A DNA stretch of 64,000 bases from a virus, in the IMG/VR virus record IMGVR_UViG_3300042387_000948, positions 124,001 through 188,000 of that record; one strand, written 5' to 3'. Both the position numbers and the translations under genes were made by a program. Shown piece after piece: positions 8,121 through 17,472 of the stretch (position 1 is its first letter; each line of letters starts with the position of its first letter). A model generated the notes under the pieces. It was not told where the DNA came from and made no database searches. It saw only the letters and a list, made by a program, of their open reading frames with translations.

Positions 8121-9065
8121 CTATAATGCGTTTAATATTTGTATAAGTGTTGCTGCCGCAGTTATTTCTTTATCAATTACCAATGCTGATTTATAAGCAC
8201 CATCCCCCAATAAAAGAATTACATTAGCGGTATTTTCTCCAGCATATTCTTCCACTTTATCGTATAGTAAAGTGTATAGTTCCGTAAAATCAGATACCTT
8301 TGAATCAATTAATGCCTGTCTCACATTCATATATTTGTTTCTCTTATCATCATTAGATTTTAAGATATCCAATACTTTGATTTTGTAATCGTTTTCTAAT
8401 AGATTCTGAACATCTACTTTCAACTTTCCTTTGTTAGAGTTAAGTTGACAAGTATTGATAACCTTACGGATATCAGGATATGCAGAATCTATGATAGGTA
8501 CTAAATCCTTAATATCAAATTCAATCTCTTCAGCTTTTAAGATATTACTGATTTGAATTGCCACATCTTTCTTTGTAGGTGGGATGATTTGGAATGTTTG
8601 GCATCTACTTTGGATAGGTTCAATTACCTTCTCTACATAGTTACACGTTAGAATGAATCGGCAGTGTGCGGAAAACGTTTCCATTAAGTTACGCAAGATT
8701 GCCTGTGCATTGTGAGTCATATAATCAAACTCATCCAAAATGATAATCTTAAATGGTTTGAATCCCATAGAAGATGCAAAGTTGGTTACTTTGTTACGGA
8801 CTGTATCTACGTTGTTCTCCGATGATGCATTGATAATCATATAATCACATTCGATTGAATTTACGATTAACTTTGCTAATGTAGTTTTACCAGTACCAGC
8901 TCTACCATACAATAACAAATGTGGTACATCTCCACTTTCTAAATAACCCTCTACTTTGGCTTTTAGGTGGTCATTACCTACATACTCCGATAACTTAGAG
9001 GGTCTGTGTCGTTCCACCCATAAGCTATTGTTTACTTTTTCTTTTGTTTGTTCTATAAAAGACAT
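8121..9065 (-). CDS. Clamp loader large subunit (AAA+ ATPase), T4 gp44-like
   Basis: A 314-residue AAA+ protein. It has Walker A GRAGTGKTT at about 54-62, Walker B IIILDEFD at 107-114, a sensor 1 segment ending LTCN, and the SRC motif (153-155) that marks clamp-loader ATPases and provides the arginine finger. The family box WVERHRPSKLSEYVG opens the protein. With gp62 it would open and load the sliding clamp for PolB. Length equals T4 gp44 (319). It lies between dUTPase and the zinc-ribbon genes. Confidence 0.95.
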   Translation of the reverse strand: MSFIEQTKEKVNNSLWVERHRPSKLSEYVGNDHLKAKVEGYLESGDVPHLLLYGRAGTGKTTLAKLIVNSIECDYMIINASSENNVDTVRNKVTNFASSMGFKPFKIIILDEFDYMTHNAQAILRNLMETFSAHCRFILTCNYVEKVIEPIQSRCQTFQIIPPTKKDVAIQISNILKAEEIEFDIKDLVPIIDSAYPDIRKVINTCQLNSNKGKLKVDVQNLLENDYKIKVLDILKSNDDKRNKYMNVRQALIDSKVSDFTELYTLLYDKVEEYAGENTANVILLLGDGAYKSALVIDKEITAAATLIQILNAL

Positions 9066-9071
9066 ATTATT

Positions 9072-9497
9072 TTATTTACCTGTACTACCAAATCCACCAC
9101 TACCTCTCTTACTTTCACTTAATTCATCTACCTCTACAATCTGAACAATTGGATGTGGTACGATTATTATTTGTGCAATTCTATCTCCCACATTATATGC
9201 AATAGAATCCAACCCATTCAACTTATTAAAAGTTGCTTGTAATTCTCCCCTATATCCAGCATCAATAACGCCAACTGAATTACTTAATATCAATTCGGTG
9301 TTTCGTATAGATGAACGAGGAAAAACTAATCCAACCATTCCATCAGGTATCTCCATTGCAATACCCAACCCATATGTTATTTGAAATGATGTATTTTCTA
9401 TAACAGATGTTGCTACCAAATCCATCCCAGCATCACTTTCTTTTGCGTATTTTGGTTTTACCGCATCAGGATGTACTTTTTTAATTTTTACTTTCAT
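9072..9497 (-). CDS. dut: dUTP diphosphatase (trimeric)
   Basis: A 141-residue enzyme that hydrolyses dUTP to dUMP and pyrophosphate, preventing uracil incorporation and feeding dTTP synthesis. All five signature motifs are present: DAGMDL (1), FPRSS (2), GVIDAGYRGEL (3, with the uracil-binding Tyr), GDRIAQI (4) and RGSGGFGSTGK (5, the flexible C-terminal lid). Length is normal for trimeric dUTPases. Its start lies 17 bases inside the upstream gene, so the two are translationally linked. Confidence 0.96.
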   Translation of the reverse strand: MKVKIKKVHPDAVKPKYAKESDAGMDLVATSVIENTSFQITYGLGIAMEIPDGMVGLVFPRSSIRNTELILSNSVGVIDAGYRGELQATFNKLNGLDSIAYNVGDRIAQIIIVPHPIVQIVEVDELSESKRGSGGFGSTGK

Positions 9498-9804
9498 GTG
9501 TAAATAATTTTTGTTTTTGTTGCATTTCTCTACCTTTCTCTGTCATCTCTCTTGCAAATATCTTAAACACCTTCCCATCATTATGGGTAAATGTTATATT
9601 TGAATGTTCATTATTAGATATAGTGAATTGAACTTGTGGTTCATCATCACCCATATTTTCATCCGTCCATGCAAATACTTGTGGTTGGTTATCATCAAAT
9701 TGAAAACACCACTCACACTCTTCGTATTTATTTGGTTGTTTTATATTGATTGATTGTTTTGGAGAATATTCAATATCCTCAAATAACTCTAATTGTTTTC
9801 CCAT
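9481..9804 (-). CDS. Acidic protein of unknown function
   Basis: A 107-residue protein I do not recognise. It has a paired CEWC (residues 30-33) and an acidic, beta-like centre (FAWTDENMGDDEPQVQFTIS), then a Lys/Gln-rich C-terminal helix. It overlaps the start of dut by 17 bases, and its own start overlaps the stop of the 404-residue gene as TAATG. It belongs to the clamp-to-clamp-loader operon. Confidence 0.6.
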   Translation of the reverse strand: MGKQLELFEDIEYSPKQSINIKQPNKYEECEWCFQFDDNQPQVFAWTDENMGDDEPQVQFTISNNEHSNITFTHNDGKVFKIFAREMTEKGREMQQKQKLFTHESKN

Positions 9805-11018
9805 TATCGTCCTACTTCTTTTAAATATTTTGCTTTGAATTCATCCCAACCCATACCTATACCTTCAATATAGAATAGATGTTCGGGCTTAATTCTACCT
9901 TCATCATACAACTTAGAATATCTACTAATTGCATGTTTTTTCCACCATTTGTTAATGTAATCAATACCTTGCTCAAATTTAGGTTTCAATACCAACGCAT
10001 CTTCTTCAATTTGCTTACATAAGAACTCTCTTCCGTTTTCATACATCATAGCAAGATATACACCCCTCTTAAATCCGTGATGATATTCGTTTGCTTTGAT
10101 ACCACACTCTTTGAAGATTTGACCTAATATCTTTTGTTTAATACCACTTACAGGTCCATTAGCTTCATAACCCATATTAGCACCATTACGAGCTCTTTCA
10201 TCTGATATATTTTGCTTATACCATTCTGCTCTGTTTTCCTTTAACCATTGATGCCACGGGTCATAGAATTTATCATCCGGCTTTAAACTAATCTTACCAG
10301 CCGATTCTCCTAATGTTTTGAAAAGTGGAATACCATTATATTGTGAGTGAATACCATACAAAGATGTTGTACCAACTGCTACAAGAGTTTGACCATACTT
10401 TGTTTTCCAATGGTTTCTAACTTCAGGAACAGTAGTCATCATAGCAACTAACTTACCACCTAAGAAGTTATATCCTAATGGCTGTGTACATACAATAGTA
10501 GATGCTATTGTAGTATGATTTAACTTACCATCAACAAACTTATTATCTTTACTCCAACCAATGAAATTATCTCTAACCCCCATTGAAGTAACATCAGATG
10601 CCAATGAAATTTGTCCCAACAACTTTCCACTCACTCTATCTTTCACATTAATCTTAACATTTCTACCAGGGTTTGCTGTAAAATCCATTGTGTGAATCAT
10701 CCTACGGATTTGTGCCCATTTAGTAGATTCTTTTGGATTATCATCTACAATCTCAACATAAGGGTCTAACGATTCAATTTCTTTTATCGTTAGCTCCTTA
10801 TTGTTGATATCAGTTGGCTTCCATTGTAAATCATAATATGTAGCTATAAGGGATTTATCTTTAATCATTGTATCTCCCTGTAATTCTACCCATTTTTTGT
10901 ATAGAGTTTGTTCCTCCACACTCATAGTAAGTAGGTAATCCATATTTTCTATTAGATTTGCCTTCTCTCTATCAAAGTCAAATACAGGTTTTTCCGGTTC
11001 ACTATCCCAAAAGCTCAT
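9804..11018 (-). CDS. DUF4338 (DruA)-like protein
   Basis: A 404-residue protein. Residues about 120-245 follow the pattern I associate with DUF4338, the domain of Druantia DruA. A G-Q-I-S-L-ASD strand is followed by RDNFIGWSKD, a KLNHT helix, a CTQPLGYNFLGGKL segment, VRNHWKTKYG, then LVAVGTTSLYG and FKTLGESAGK. The flanking parts are charged and helical, and HHGFKRGVY plus a Trp-rich region follow. The family match is from memory and not certain. The gene lies within the replication operon between clamp and dUTPase, so a DNA-related role in replication or modification is likelier than defence. Confidence 0.5.
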   Translation of the reverse strand: MSFWDSEPEKPVFDFDREKANLIENMDYLLTMSVEEQTLYKKWVELQGDTMIKDKSLIATYYDLQWKPTDINNKELTIKEIESLDPYVEIVDDNPKESTKWAQIRRMIHTMDFTANPGRNVKINVKDRVSGKLLGQISLASDVTSMGVRDNFIGWSKDNKFVDGKLNHTTIASTIVCTQPLGYNFLGGKLVAMMTTVPEVRNHWKTKYGQTLVAVGTTSLYGIHSQYNGIPLFKTLGESAGKISLKPDDKFYDPWHQWLKENRAEWYKQNISDERARNGANMGYEANGPVSGIKQKILGQIFKECGIKANEYHHGFKRGVYLAMMYENGREFLCKQIEEDALVLKPKFEQGIDYINKWWKKHAISRYSKLYDEGRIKPEHLFYIEGIGMGWDEFKAKYLKEVGR

Positions 11019-11024
11019 ATTATA

Positions 11025-11204
11025 TTATTTTACGATTCCTCTAATTTGATTAGTTGTTATTGATGGTGCGTAGATATAAAGTTCCTTACCAGCATTTTCT
11101 ACAAGAAACTTCTCTAAGTTCATATCCCATTCCTCACAAATATAAAGATAATCATCAATTAGTATTTGTGGTTCTTCAATTACAGTATAGTGCTGATTTG
11201 CCAT
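11025..11204 (-). CDS. Small protein of unknown function (59 aa)
   Basis: An uninterrupted 59-codon frame begins at ATG 11204, one base after the clamp gene stops, and ends with TAA at 11025, six bases before the next gene starts. The product starts MANQHYTVIEEPQILIDDYL, is acidic in the middle (CEEWDMNLEKF) and ends with a beta-like YIYAPSITTN segment. The tight fit between two genes and lack of another use for this gap support it as real. Confidence 0.65.
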   Translation of the reverse strand: MANQHYTVIEEPQILIDDYLYICEEWDMNLEKFLVENAGKELYIYAPSITTNQIRGIVK

Positions 11205-11205
11205 C

Positions 11206-11901
11206 TTATTTAATCTCTACCAAATAATAGTTCGATACATAATCTCCATCCGTAAATGATACGTGCGATAATCCTTTTGAAGAGATTTTCAATGAAGATG
11301 TTTTAGAACCTTTGTTAGCCATTAAGATAGCTTTCAAATACTTTGCAGAAAATGCAATTGGTTCGATATCATTAGTTGCAGTTGAATCTACATCCAATGA
11401 AATTCGGTTGGAGTTAATTGAAGAATATCCTAAAATAATCTCACCCTTACCACCTTTGTGAATAAATGTAAATGTATCTGCATCCGATAATACACCTTTT
11501 GATTTGATGAACTTATTTACAAAGTCATCATCCAAAGTGATTTCTGCATCAAACGGAGGAAGTGCTTTCAAATCAGGTACCGCAGGGATAACCGATGGTG
11601 CAGCTAACATATATTGTACTTTAGTTTTCTTATCGGAAAACTTTAATGCCCCAGTCACTTCTTCAATAGTGATAGCATCATCTAATACTGATAACAAACC
11701 TTTTAATTGTGATGTTGTGTAAATACCAAACTCACCATTTGGGAAATCCGATTCGGCAACACTTACATCACCTAATAAAGTTTTATCATCTGAAATCATT
11801 CTTACCGATAAGTTATTCTCATCGGATTTTACCATAACGGATTCAATCTCACCACCTAAGTTGTAACGACCAACGAAACCATCAAATTTGCTTCTGTTCA
11901 T
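11206..11901 (-). CDS. Sliding clamp, T4 gp45-like
   Basis: A 231-residue beta-rich protein, the same size as T4 gp45 (228), which forms a trimeric ring around DNA. It tethers PolB and, in T4, also activates late transcription. Seen here: repeated beta/alpha units, IYTTSQLKGLLSVLDDA as the inter-domain helix, an acidic EITLDDDFVNKFI segment, and a C-terminal IAFSAKYLKAILM strand-helix typical of clamps. It has its own host-type promoter placed right at the PolB stop codon, so it can be made in excess over the polymerase. Confidence 0.85.
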   Translation of the reverse strand: MNRSKFDGFVGRYNLGGEIESVMVKSDENNLSVRMISDDKTLLGDVSVAESDFPNGEFGIYTTSQLKGLLSVLDDAITIEEVTGALKFSDKKTKVQYMLAAPSVIPAVPDLKALPPFDAEITLDDDFVNKFIKSKGVLSDADTFTFIHKGGKGEIILGYSSINSNRISLDVDSTATNDIEPIAFSAKYLKAILMANKGSKTSSLKISSKGLSHVSFTDGDYVSNYYLVEIK

Positions 11902-11941
11902 AATTAGTTATTTATTGTTTTATTTATTTTATATTCGTTCA

Positions 11942-11973
11942 CAAAGATACAAATATTTTGTGAATATTCCAAC
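11942..11973 (-). promoter_or_regulatory. Host-type promoter for the clamp operon
   Basis: The -7 box TATCTTTG is at 11949-11942, with a 20-base spacer and -33 GTTG followed by GAAT at 11973-11970. The -33 box touches the stop codon of the polymerase gene. The leader to the clamp start is about 40 bases. Confidence 0.7.
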
Positions 11974-14495
11974 TAAAAAGAGAAAAACTTTTCAGCTGTT
12001 TTTTGTGAGGAAAGAACCTCACCCCAACCCAATGCTCCATAGAAATCCTCTAACTTCTTTAGTAATTCCCTTTCAAAGATTTTATCATAATCGATGTAAG
12101 TTTTTACCAAATCCATAATTTGGTCTGAATCCTCATATCCCTTAAATCCCAACCCATCCAAACCATATGGATTTTGCTTTAGATATACCCACTTAATTTT
12201 ATCACCATCTTTCATTGGTTCGCAGGTATTTTGTATATTAAAGTGAGCTATTAGTTGGTTATGTGCAATTGCTGCCTTAACGTGCGCCGGAGTTCCACTA
12301 TTGAATTGAAACATTGCTCTATTATCCTTTTTCTTTGGTATGTATTTAGATAACTCTTTAACTGCTGAATTCTTAGCGATTGAAGTTACATCCATATTAA
12401 CTAAATCCTTTTTGAAATCATGTATCTTATCAGTTAGTACATCTTCCGTTTCACCTTTTAGAATATCAATTAGGATACCACTCATAAACTTACGGAATTG
12501 TGCAGGATATGATGAACGAACCACATCCAATCCTTTAACATCCAATCTATCGCATGGAATACCATTTTCCGCAATAATCCATTGTGCATATCGTTTCTTA
12601 GCAATCCAAATACCTGATTTAGATACAAACTCTTTTTTGATTTGGAATCTATGTTTGGTTTTATCTACATTGAATACTCTTTCCGATAATACATCATAAA
12701 AGTTATTTAAGAAATCCTGCGTTTCACCAGCAATTGTATCTACTTTCAATGCAATTTCAGTATCATTATCAGCTTTCCAATTCTCATATCTATGGTCTAA
12801 TATAGGTACTGCTGAAAAGAATACCGAATCCGTATCAATGTATATGTTGAAATCCTGTCCGGTTGTTCCTAACTCTTTATTGTATTTAATATTAGCCATA
12901 TCAGCCGTAGATTTAATTACAGTTTGACCTGTTGTTGTTACAGCTTCTGCATTATCAACATCATAGAAACGGAACGCAGGTAATCCCAATACTCCATATA
13001 ATGAGTTCAATAAAATCTTTTGTACTAACTGTCTTTTCTTATAGAATGCATATTTTTCTTTATCACCACTCTCACCAAATTGTTTTTCCAACTTACGGAA
13101 CTCCACACGTTGAGAGAACCACAAATCTAAAATATCAGGGATACAACCAGCTTTATCGGTTCTATACATTACACCATTAGATGATACCGAATACTTACTT
13201 TCTTCTAATAGTTTCTTTAAGTTTTCTTTTGATATCGTTCGGTTTCCAATAAAAAACTCATCAATTTCACCCTTCATATACTTTTGAGCATCCCAATTAT
13301 CAATCTTAGCTACCTTTGTTTCAGGTGATATGTTAAGAGTCATAATGATGGATGGGTATAGTGATGTTAAGTCCAAGTCATATATCCAATCATACTTACC
13401 AACGATAGGTGCTTTTACATATGCCCCAATAAATTTCTCTTGGTCATTATCTCTTAATGCCTGCATCCTTTCTTGTCTATCCGCAGGTTTGTTAGGTGCT
13501 ACAATGTTCTTTCTCTTTAAGTAAGTTAATAGTGCTCCCTCCAAATACTTTGATGAATAAACGAAATCTTCGTATGGAACGTGTCCAGCGTGGCAGATAC
13601 CCCTAGCAGTATCAATGAATTGTAGTTTTGCATCCATATCTACAACTAACTGAACATCCACTAAGTTATACTCAATAAACTTTTCAATATCATCTCTGAA
13701 TAGGATATCCAAATTACCTTTGTATTCAATCTTACCTCTACCCAACTCTCTCATTGCAATACTATCCAAACGATAGTTATCCAACTCCGTATATGTAAAG
13801 TTTTTGTACAATCCTAAATAATCCAAATAGGATACCCCCGCCATAAAGAATCTCTTACGATATGGTGACCAGAAACATTCTCCAATAGGTGATAATCGAT
13901 TAGCATGTTTTTGACCCAACACCCTCTTAATACGATTGTATAAATAAGGTGTATCAAAGTAATCAATGTTCCAACCTGTAACGATTGTGGGATTAATATA
14001 CTCATATAAATCTAAGTATTTAAGTATCATATCCCTCTCATCCACAAATGGAATTACAATTGCCGTATCGGTTTTCTTCTCCACCATCTTACCGCTCTTA
14101 TCCATAATAAGGACATAGTATTGGTCAGCTGCTGAATCATGTAAACCAATTGCGGTTAATTCATTTTCAGCTTTTTCAGTATCCGGCAATCCCGTCTCCA
14201 TCTCACACTCAATATCGTATGTTAAGATAACGTGCCCCTCCGATGGAACATCTGAATCCGTATAAGTATCAACCAATACTCTAGTAGTTTCGGCAACATC
14301 TGATTCAAACAAATTAGGGTCATCTCCCTTAAATTTGTATATTTTTGTTAGTTTATCACCATATAAAGATGTGTAATCACCTCTTTCGGCTTTTTCATAC
14401 GCATAACGAGTGTAAGGAAAACTTCTGTATCCCTGAACATCATCCCAAATGTGCACTAAATTCTTTTCTCTCTGATAATATACGTTCTGGTACAT
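11973..14495 (-). CDS. Replicative DNA polymerase, family B (T4 gp43-like)
   Basis: An 840-residue polymerase with proofreading. The exonuclease motifs are YDIE (93-96), NIDYFD (176-181) and YNLVD (276-280). The polymerase motifs are A, DLDLTSLYPSII (373-384), B, KKRQLVQKILLNSLYG (486-501), and C, YIDTDS (552-557) with both catalytic aspartates. The SLYPSII core and DTDS are diagnostic of family B. The C-terminus (TAEKFFSF) carries a short hydrophobic tail of the kind that binds the clamp. Length is close to T4 gp43 (898). The clamp, clamp loader and dUTPase follow downstream. Confidence 0.96.
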   Translation of the reverse strand: MYQNVYYQREKNLVHIWDDVQGYRSFPYTRYAYEKAERGDYTSLYGDKLTKIYKFKGDDPNLFESDVAETTRVLVDTYTDSDVPSEGHVILTYDIECEMETGLPDTEKAENELTAIGLHDSAADQYYVLIMDKSGKMVEKKTDTAIVIPFVDERDMILKYLDLYEYINPTIVTGWNIDYFDTPYLYNRIKRVLGQKHANRLSPIGECFWSPYRKRFFMAGVSYLDYLGLYKNFTYTELDNYRLDSIAMRELGRGKIEYKGNLDILFRDDIEKFIEYNLVDVQLVVDMDAKLQFIDTARGICHAGHVPYEDFVYSSKYLEGALLTYLKRKNIVAPNKPADRQERMQALRDNDQEKFIGAYVKAPIVGKYDWIYDLDLTSLYPSIIMTLNISPETKVAKIDNWDAQKYMKGEIDEFFIGNRTISKENLKKLLEESKYSVSSNGVMYRTDKAGCIPDILDLWFSQRVEFRKLEKQFGESGDKEKYAFYKKRQLVQKILLNSLYGVLGLPAFRFYDVDNAEAVTTTGQTVIKSTADMANIKYNKELGTTGQDFNIYIDTDSVFFSAVPILDHRYENWKADNDTEIALKVDTIAGETQDFLNNFYDVLSERVFNVDKTKHRFQIKKEFVSKSGIWIAKKRYAQWIIAENGIPCDRLDVKGLDVVRSSYPAQFRKFMSGILIDILKGETEDVLTDKIHDFKKDLVNMDVTSIAKNSAVKELSKYIPKKKDNRAMFQFNSGTPAHVKAAIAHNQLIAHFNIQNTCEPMKDGDKIKWVYLKQNPYGLDGLGFKGYEDSDQIMDLVKTYIDYDKIFERELLKKLEDFYGALGWGEVLSSQKTAEKFFSF

Positions 14496-14508
14496 CGTGT
14501 CTTTTTAA

Positions 14509-15621
14509 TTAATCTTCAAATATTCTAGCGGTTTTTTCAAAATTGTTTTCAATATCCCAACTTTTCAATGAGTTTTCCCATAATAGAGCTTTTGATATTG
14601 CACTTACATCGGGTCTTTCAATTATTCCATCTAATAACCCAACAACCACTTCTTTAAAATGCTCCTTCGAATTATATAGTAATGGATAATCATTGCCAAC
14701 CATTTCAGGGTAACATAATCCGTTTGGTAGTACATATGGAACACCTCTACTCAATCCATCCGTTGTACTCATACTCCATGCTGAATATGTTTGGAAACAA
14801 CCAACTCCAAAATGAGCTTGTGATAGTTGATTCATATACACATTTCTATCAGCATGTCCAATGTATTTTGTGTATGGTTTTTTCATATCTTTTAAACTAG
14901 TCCACACCTCAAAATCCTGTCTTTCTTTCCATAGATTATCCATAGTTTCAAAGAACCATTCGGAACCTGTATATACCCCTTCCCTATGATTGAATACAAT
15001 GGTTTTTGGCTTGTATTCTTTTGGTTCTACGAATTCATCCGTACCCAAATACCAAGGCTGAATAATTCTATCTAATTTTTCAATGATATGTGGTTGAAAA
15101 TCTTCAGATACTCTTTTAATTACCAAATCCTTAACCCATTGAGAGTTTACACCACATACTTTCATATCCAACATACCCTTTACGTTTTTCCAAAAAGAGT
15201 TATCATCCCTAGCACCATTATCTTTAATTTCCCACCAATGGCAGTATCCGATAATAGGTTGAGTTTTGTTGTAAATACGAGTAATTTTATATTCGTGAGT
15301 CCATTCAGGTAAATGTGACCAAATTAGATTAAAGTTTTCCTTATCAATCAATCGTTGGAAGAATTTGTATGGATAGTTTACCCTCATTTTTGGTGGGAAG
15401 CAATCTAATCCATCCATTCTACGAAGTGATACGTTTGGATATTCGAATGTATTGATAATACCAGGATGGTTATCCATGTCAGGATATGGGAGTACAAACT
15501 CCCACTCCTTACCTATTTTTGTGTTATCTAAAAATGCTTTAAATACCAGCAAAAATGAATCTCTATTTATATCTTTGTTAGAGCCAAAGTTTGTATAATT
15601 TGGTATTACCAATACTTTCAT
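14509..15621 (-). CDS. GT-B glycosyltransferase-like protein
   Basis: A 370-residue protein starting with KVLVIPNYTNFGSNKDINRD, a GT-B-type first strand. The C-terminal half has GVGCFQTYSAWSMSTTDGLSRGVPYVLP, where a nucleotide-sugar-binding loop would be; the usual E-x7-E is replaced by S/D residues. A tryptophan-rich stretch (IGYCHWWEI) lies mid-protein. It directly precedes the polymerase gene in the operon, whereas the other glycosyltransferases are 9 kb away. That leaves a role in DNA base glycosylation, as for the T4 glucosyltransferases, as a hypothesis. Homology is inferred from pattern. Confidence 0.6.
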   Translation of the reverse strand: MKVLVIPNYTNFGSNKDINRDSFLLVFKAFLDNTKIGKEWEFVLPYPDMDNHPGIINTFEYPNVSLRRMDGLDCFPPKMRVNYPYKFFQRLIDKENFNLIWSHLPEWTHEYKITRIYNKTQPIIGYCHWWEIKDNGARDDNSFWKNVKGMLDMKVCGVNSQWVKDLVIKRVSEDFQPHIIEKLDRIIQPWYLGTDEFVEPKEYKPKTIVFNHREGVYTGSEWFFETMDNLWKERQDFEVWTSLKDMKKPYTKYIGHADRNVYMNQLSQAHFGVGCFQTYSAWSMSTTDGLSRGVPYVLPNGLCYPEMVGNDYPLLYNSKEHFKEVVVGLLDGIIERPDVSAISKALLWENSLKSWDIENNFEKTARIFED

Positions 15622-15622
15622 A

Positions 15623-17410
15623 TTATGCGGATAAATCTAATGTGTCAACTATTTGATAAATTGTATTAATTGATTTCTCAACTACCTTTTTTTCAGAACC
15701 ACTAAGTGTATCTAATATAGCTTCATTTCGTTCAGCTATCATAATCCAATATTCATTTGGTGAGCAATTCCAATTTTTATTTTTCTGATTACCATCTAAG
15801 TTATCATCTATCATTCCTAAAAATCCATCTTTAGCATCACCACCAGTACTATGCATTTGCTTATGTAACCAATGAAGTCCTTCTCCATTTGAAAAATTTA
15901 CAATAGATATGTTATCTGTGGATAATGGGAATAGTTTTAATCTAGCTACCATTGATTCACTTTCAATGAAAGATGCAGTTCTTTTCAATACATTTTCACG
16001 ATATTCAGCTTGTAAATCTCTATCTTTTGAACGATTTTTAATGTCCGAATCTACATTTTGAAATACATATTGAAAGATTTTATCCCAACGAGAATTAGCA
16101 CTTGTTGAATTATAAGTGGAAGCTTCTGTTCCAAAGTATTTCCAAACAGGAACTTTTTTATTATTATGGTTTACATCCGAATTCAAAAGTCTTGCATACT
16201 CATTGATAACTTTATTTACAACCTTAGAAATACCCATTTTTGGATTCTTTCTTTTAAAATAAAGTGCCAAACTAACCATCAATATACCGGTATGATATTT
16301 TTTAATATGAAGGTCTTCCATAGCTTGGATTTTAGAACCTCCTATTTTTTTCCAATCATTAACTAAGCTATTAATTGTTGTAGTAATTGTAGTCCACTCT
16401 TCTGATTCAAATACAAGTTTATATTCTTTTTCATAAAATGAAACAATATCTAAATAACTAGCATCTGTAATTGTTTTCTTAAACATATCTCTCCAATAAT
16501 CAGTTTCTTTTCCATCATCTTTACCATTTTCAAAACTAACTACCATATTATTAAACTTTTTAAACTCATCGATAGTATCACAATATCTAGAACCTATATA
16601 TGCCTGAAGAATTGGAATCATTTTGGCTACTTTATGCTTATCAGCATAACTTTGATGACCAAACATTAATTTACCTTTATTAAAGTTATCAGTTCCAATT
16701 TTATTGGTAAAATATTCAAGTAGTTTATCTCCACAATAATGAGTTTTATATTCATTTGTTCGTTTTAGTGGAGTCATATAATAGTTATAAGCCAACCAAG
16801 GGTTTGGTTGTCTATTACAATTCATCATATCTTTTTCAAATTGACGGGTTGTTTGTAAACTAACTACAAATCCAATCTTAACATTATTATAAAACTCTTT
16901 AAACTCATCGGATGATTCTACCACAGACTTCAAAGAGTAAGCGTAGTCTAATTGTTCTTCTTTTTTTGAATTAAAAAAATTGCGAATTAAATTTATCAAA
17001 TACTTATCGTCTTCATTATTTATATCATAATGCAATATGATATCATCGCACATATTCAACCATTCCTTTCCATTAAGAACTTCGTTGGTATAATATTTTC
17101 CAAATGTTAATGAAAACATAGTTCCATTATCACGAATAAATCCAACTTTCGATGGATTATCTTTTAAAATACTTACCAGTAATTGACCTTTTTCTGAAAT
17201 ACCGGTCATATAACGAATTAAATGATGAACTTTACCATAATACTTTATTTTTGTATCTAAATCTTCATCACGATTTCCTTCATTATCTAATTGTTTAGCT
17301 TCAATAAGATATTTACATTCATTGAATGTAACTACTCCTATTTGTTTTACAAACATAGCAGGTTTTTGTTTGTTATTACCTACATACTTAATTGATTCTT
17401 TTAATTCCAT
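15623..17410 (-). CDS. Large protein of unknown function
   Basis: A 595-residue, Lys/Asn-rich soluble protein that I do not recognise. The N-terminal region has FVKQIGVVTFNECKYLIEAK. The middle is helical with many aromatic residues. The C-terminal 100 residues contain GEGLHWLHKQMHSTGG, then DDNLDGNQKNKNW and EYWIMIAERNEAI. The His/Asn/Asp spacing could fit an HNH-type nuclease or a restriction-like ParB/DUF262-type protein, but no clear motif settles it. It has its own host-type promoter and sits between the Mom-like genes and the glycosyltransferase/PolB pair, so an early DNA-related or anti-host function is plausible. Confidence 0.6.
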   Translation of the reverse strand: MELKESIKYVGNNKQKPAMFVKQIGVVTFNECKYLIEAKQLDNEGNRDEDLDTKIKYYGKVHHLIRYMTGISEKGQLLVSILKDNPSKVGFIRDNGTMFSLTFGKYYTNEVLNGKEWLNMCDDIILHYDINNEDDKYLINLIRNFFNSKKEEQLDYAYSLKSVVESSDEFKEFYNNVKIGFVVSLQTTRQFEKDMMNCNRQPNPWLAYNYYMTPLKRTNEYKTHYCGDKLLEYFTNKIGTDNFNKGKLMFGHQSYADKHKVAKMIPILQAYIGSRYCDTIDEFKKFNNMVVSFENGKDDGKETDYWRDMFKKTITDASYLDIVSFYEKEYKLVFESEEWTTITTTINSLVNDWKKIGGSKIQAMEDLHIKKYHTGILMVSLALYFKRKNPKMGISKVVNKVINEYARLLNSDVNHNNKKVPVWKYFGTEASTYNSTSANSRWDKIFQYVFQNVDSDIKNRSKDRDLQAEYRENVLKRTASFIESESMVARLKLFPLSTDNISIVNFSNGEGLHWLHKQMHSTGGDAKDGFLGMIDDNLDGNQKNKNWNCSPNEYWIMIAERNEAILDTLSGSEKKVVEKSINTIYQIVDTLDLSA

Positions 17411-17436
17411 ATTTAAGGGGGTTATTGTTTATATAA

Positions 17437-17468
17437 TAAAGATAAGTAAAATAAATGATATTTCCAAA
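17437..17468 (-). promoter_or_regulatory. Host-type promoter for the 595-residue gene
   Basis: TTTG at 17468-17465, 20 bases, then TATCTTTA at 17444-17437 (the last base deviates). It lies 26 bases before the start codon at 17410. Confidence 0.6.
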
Positions 17469-17472
17469 TATT

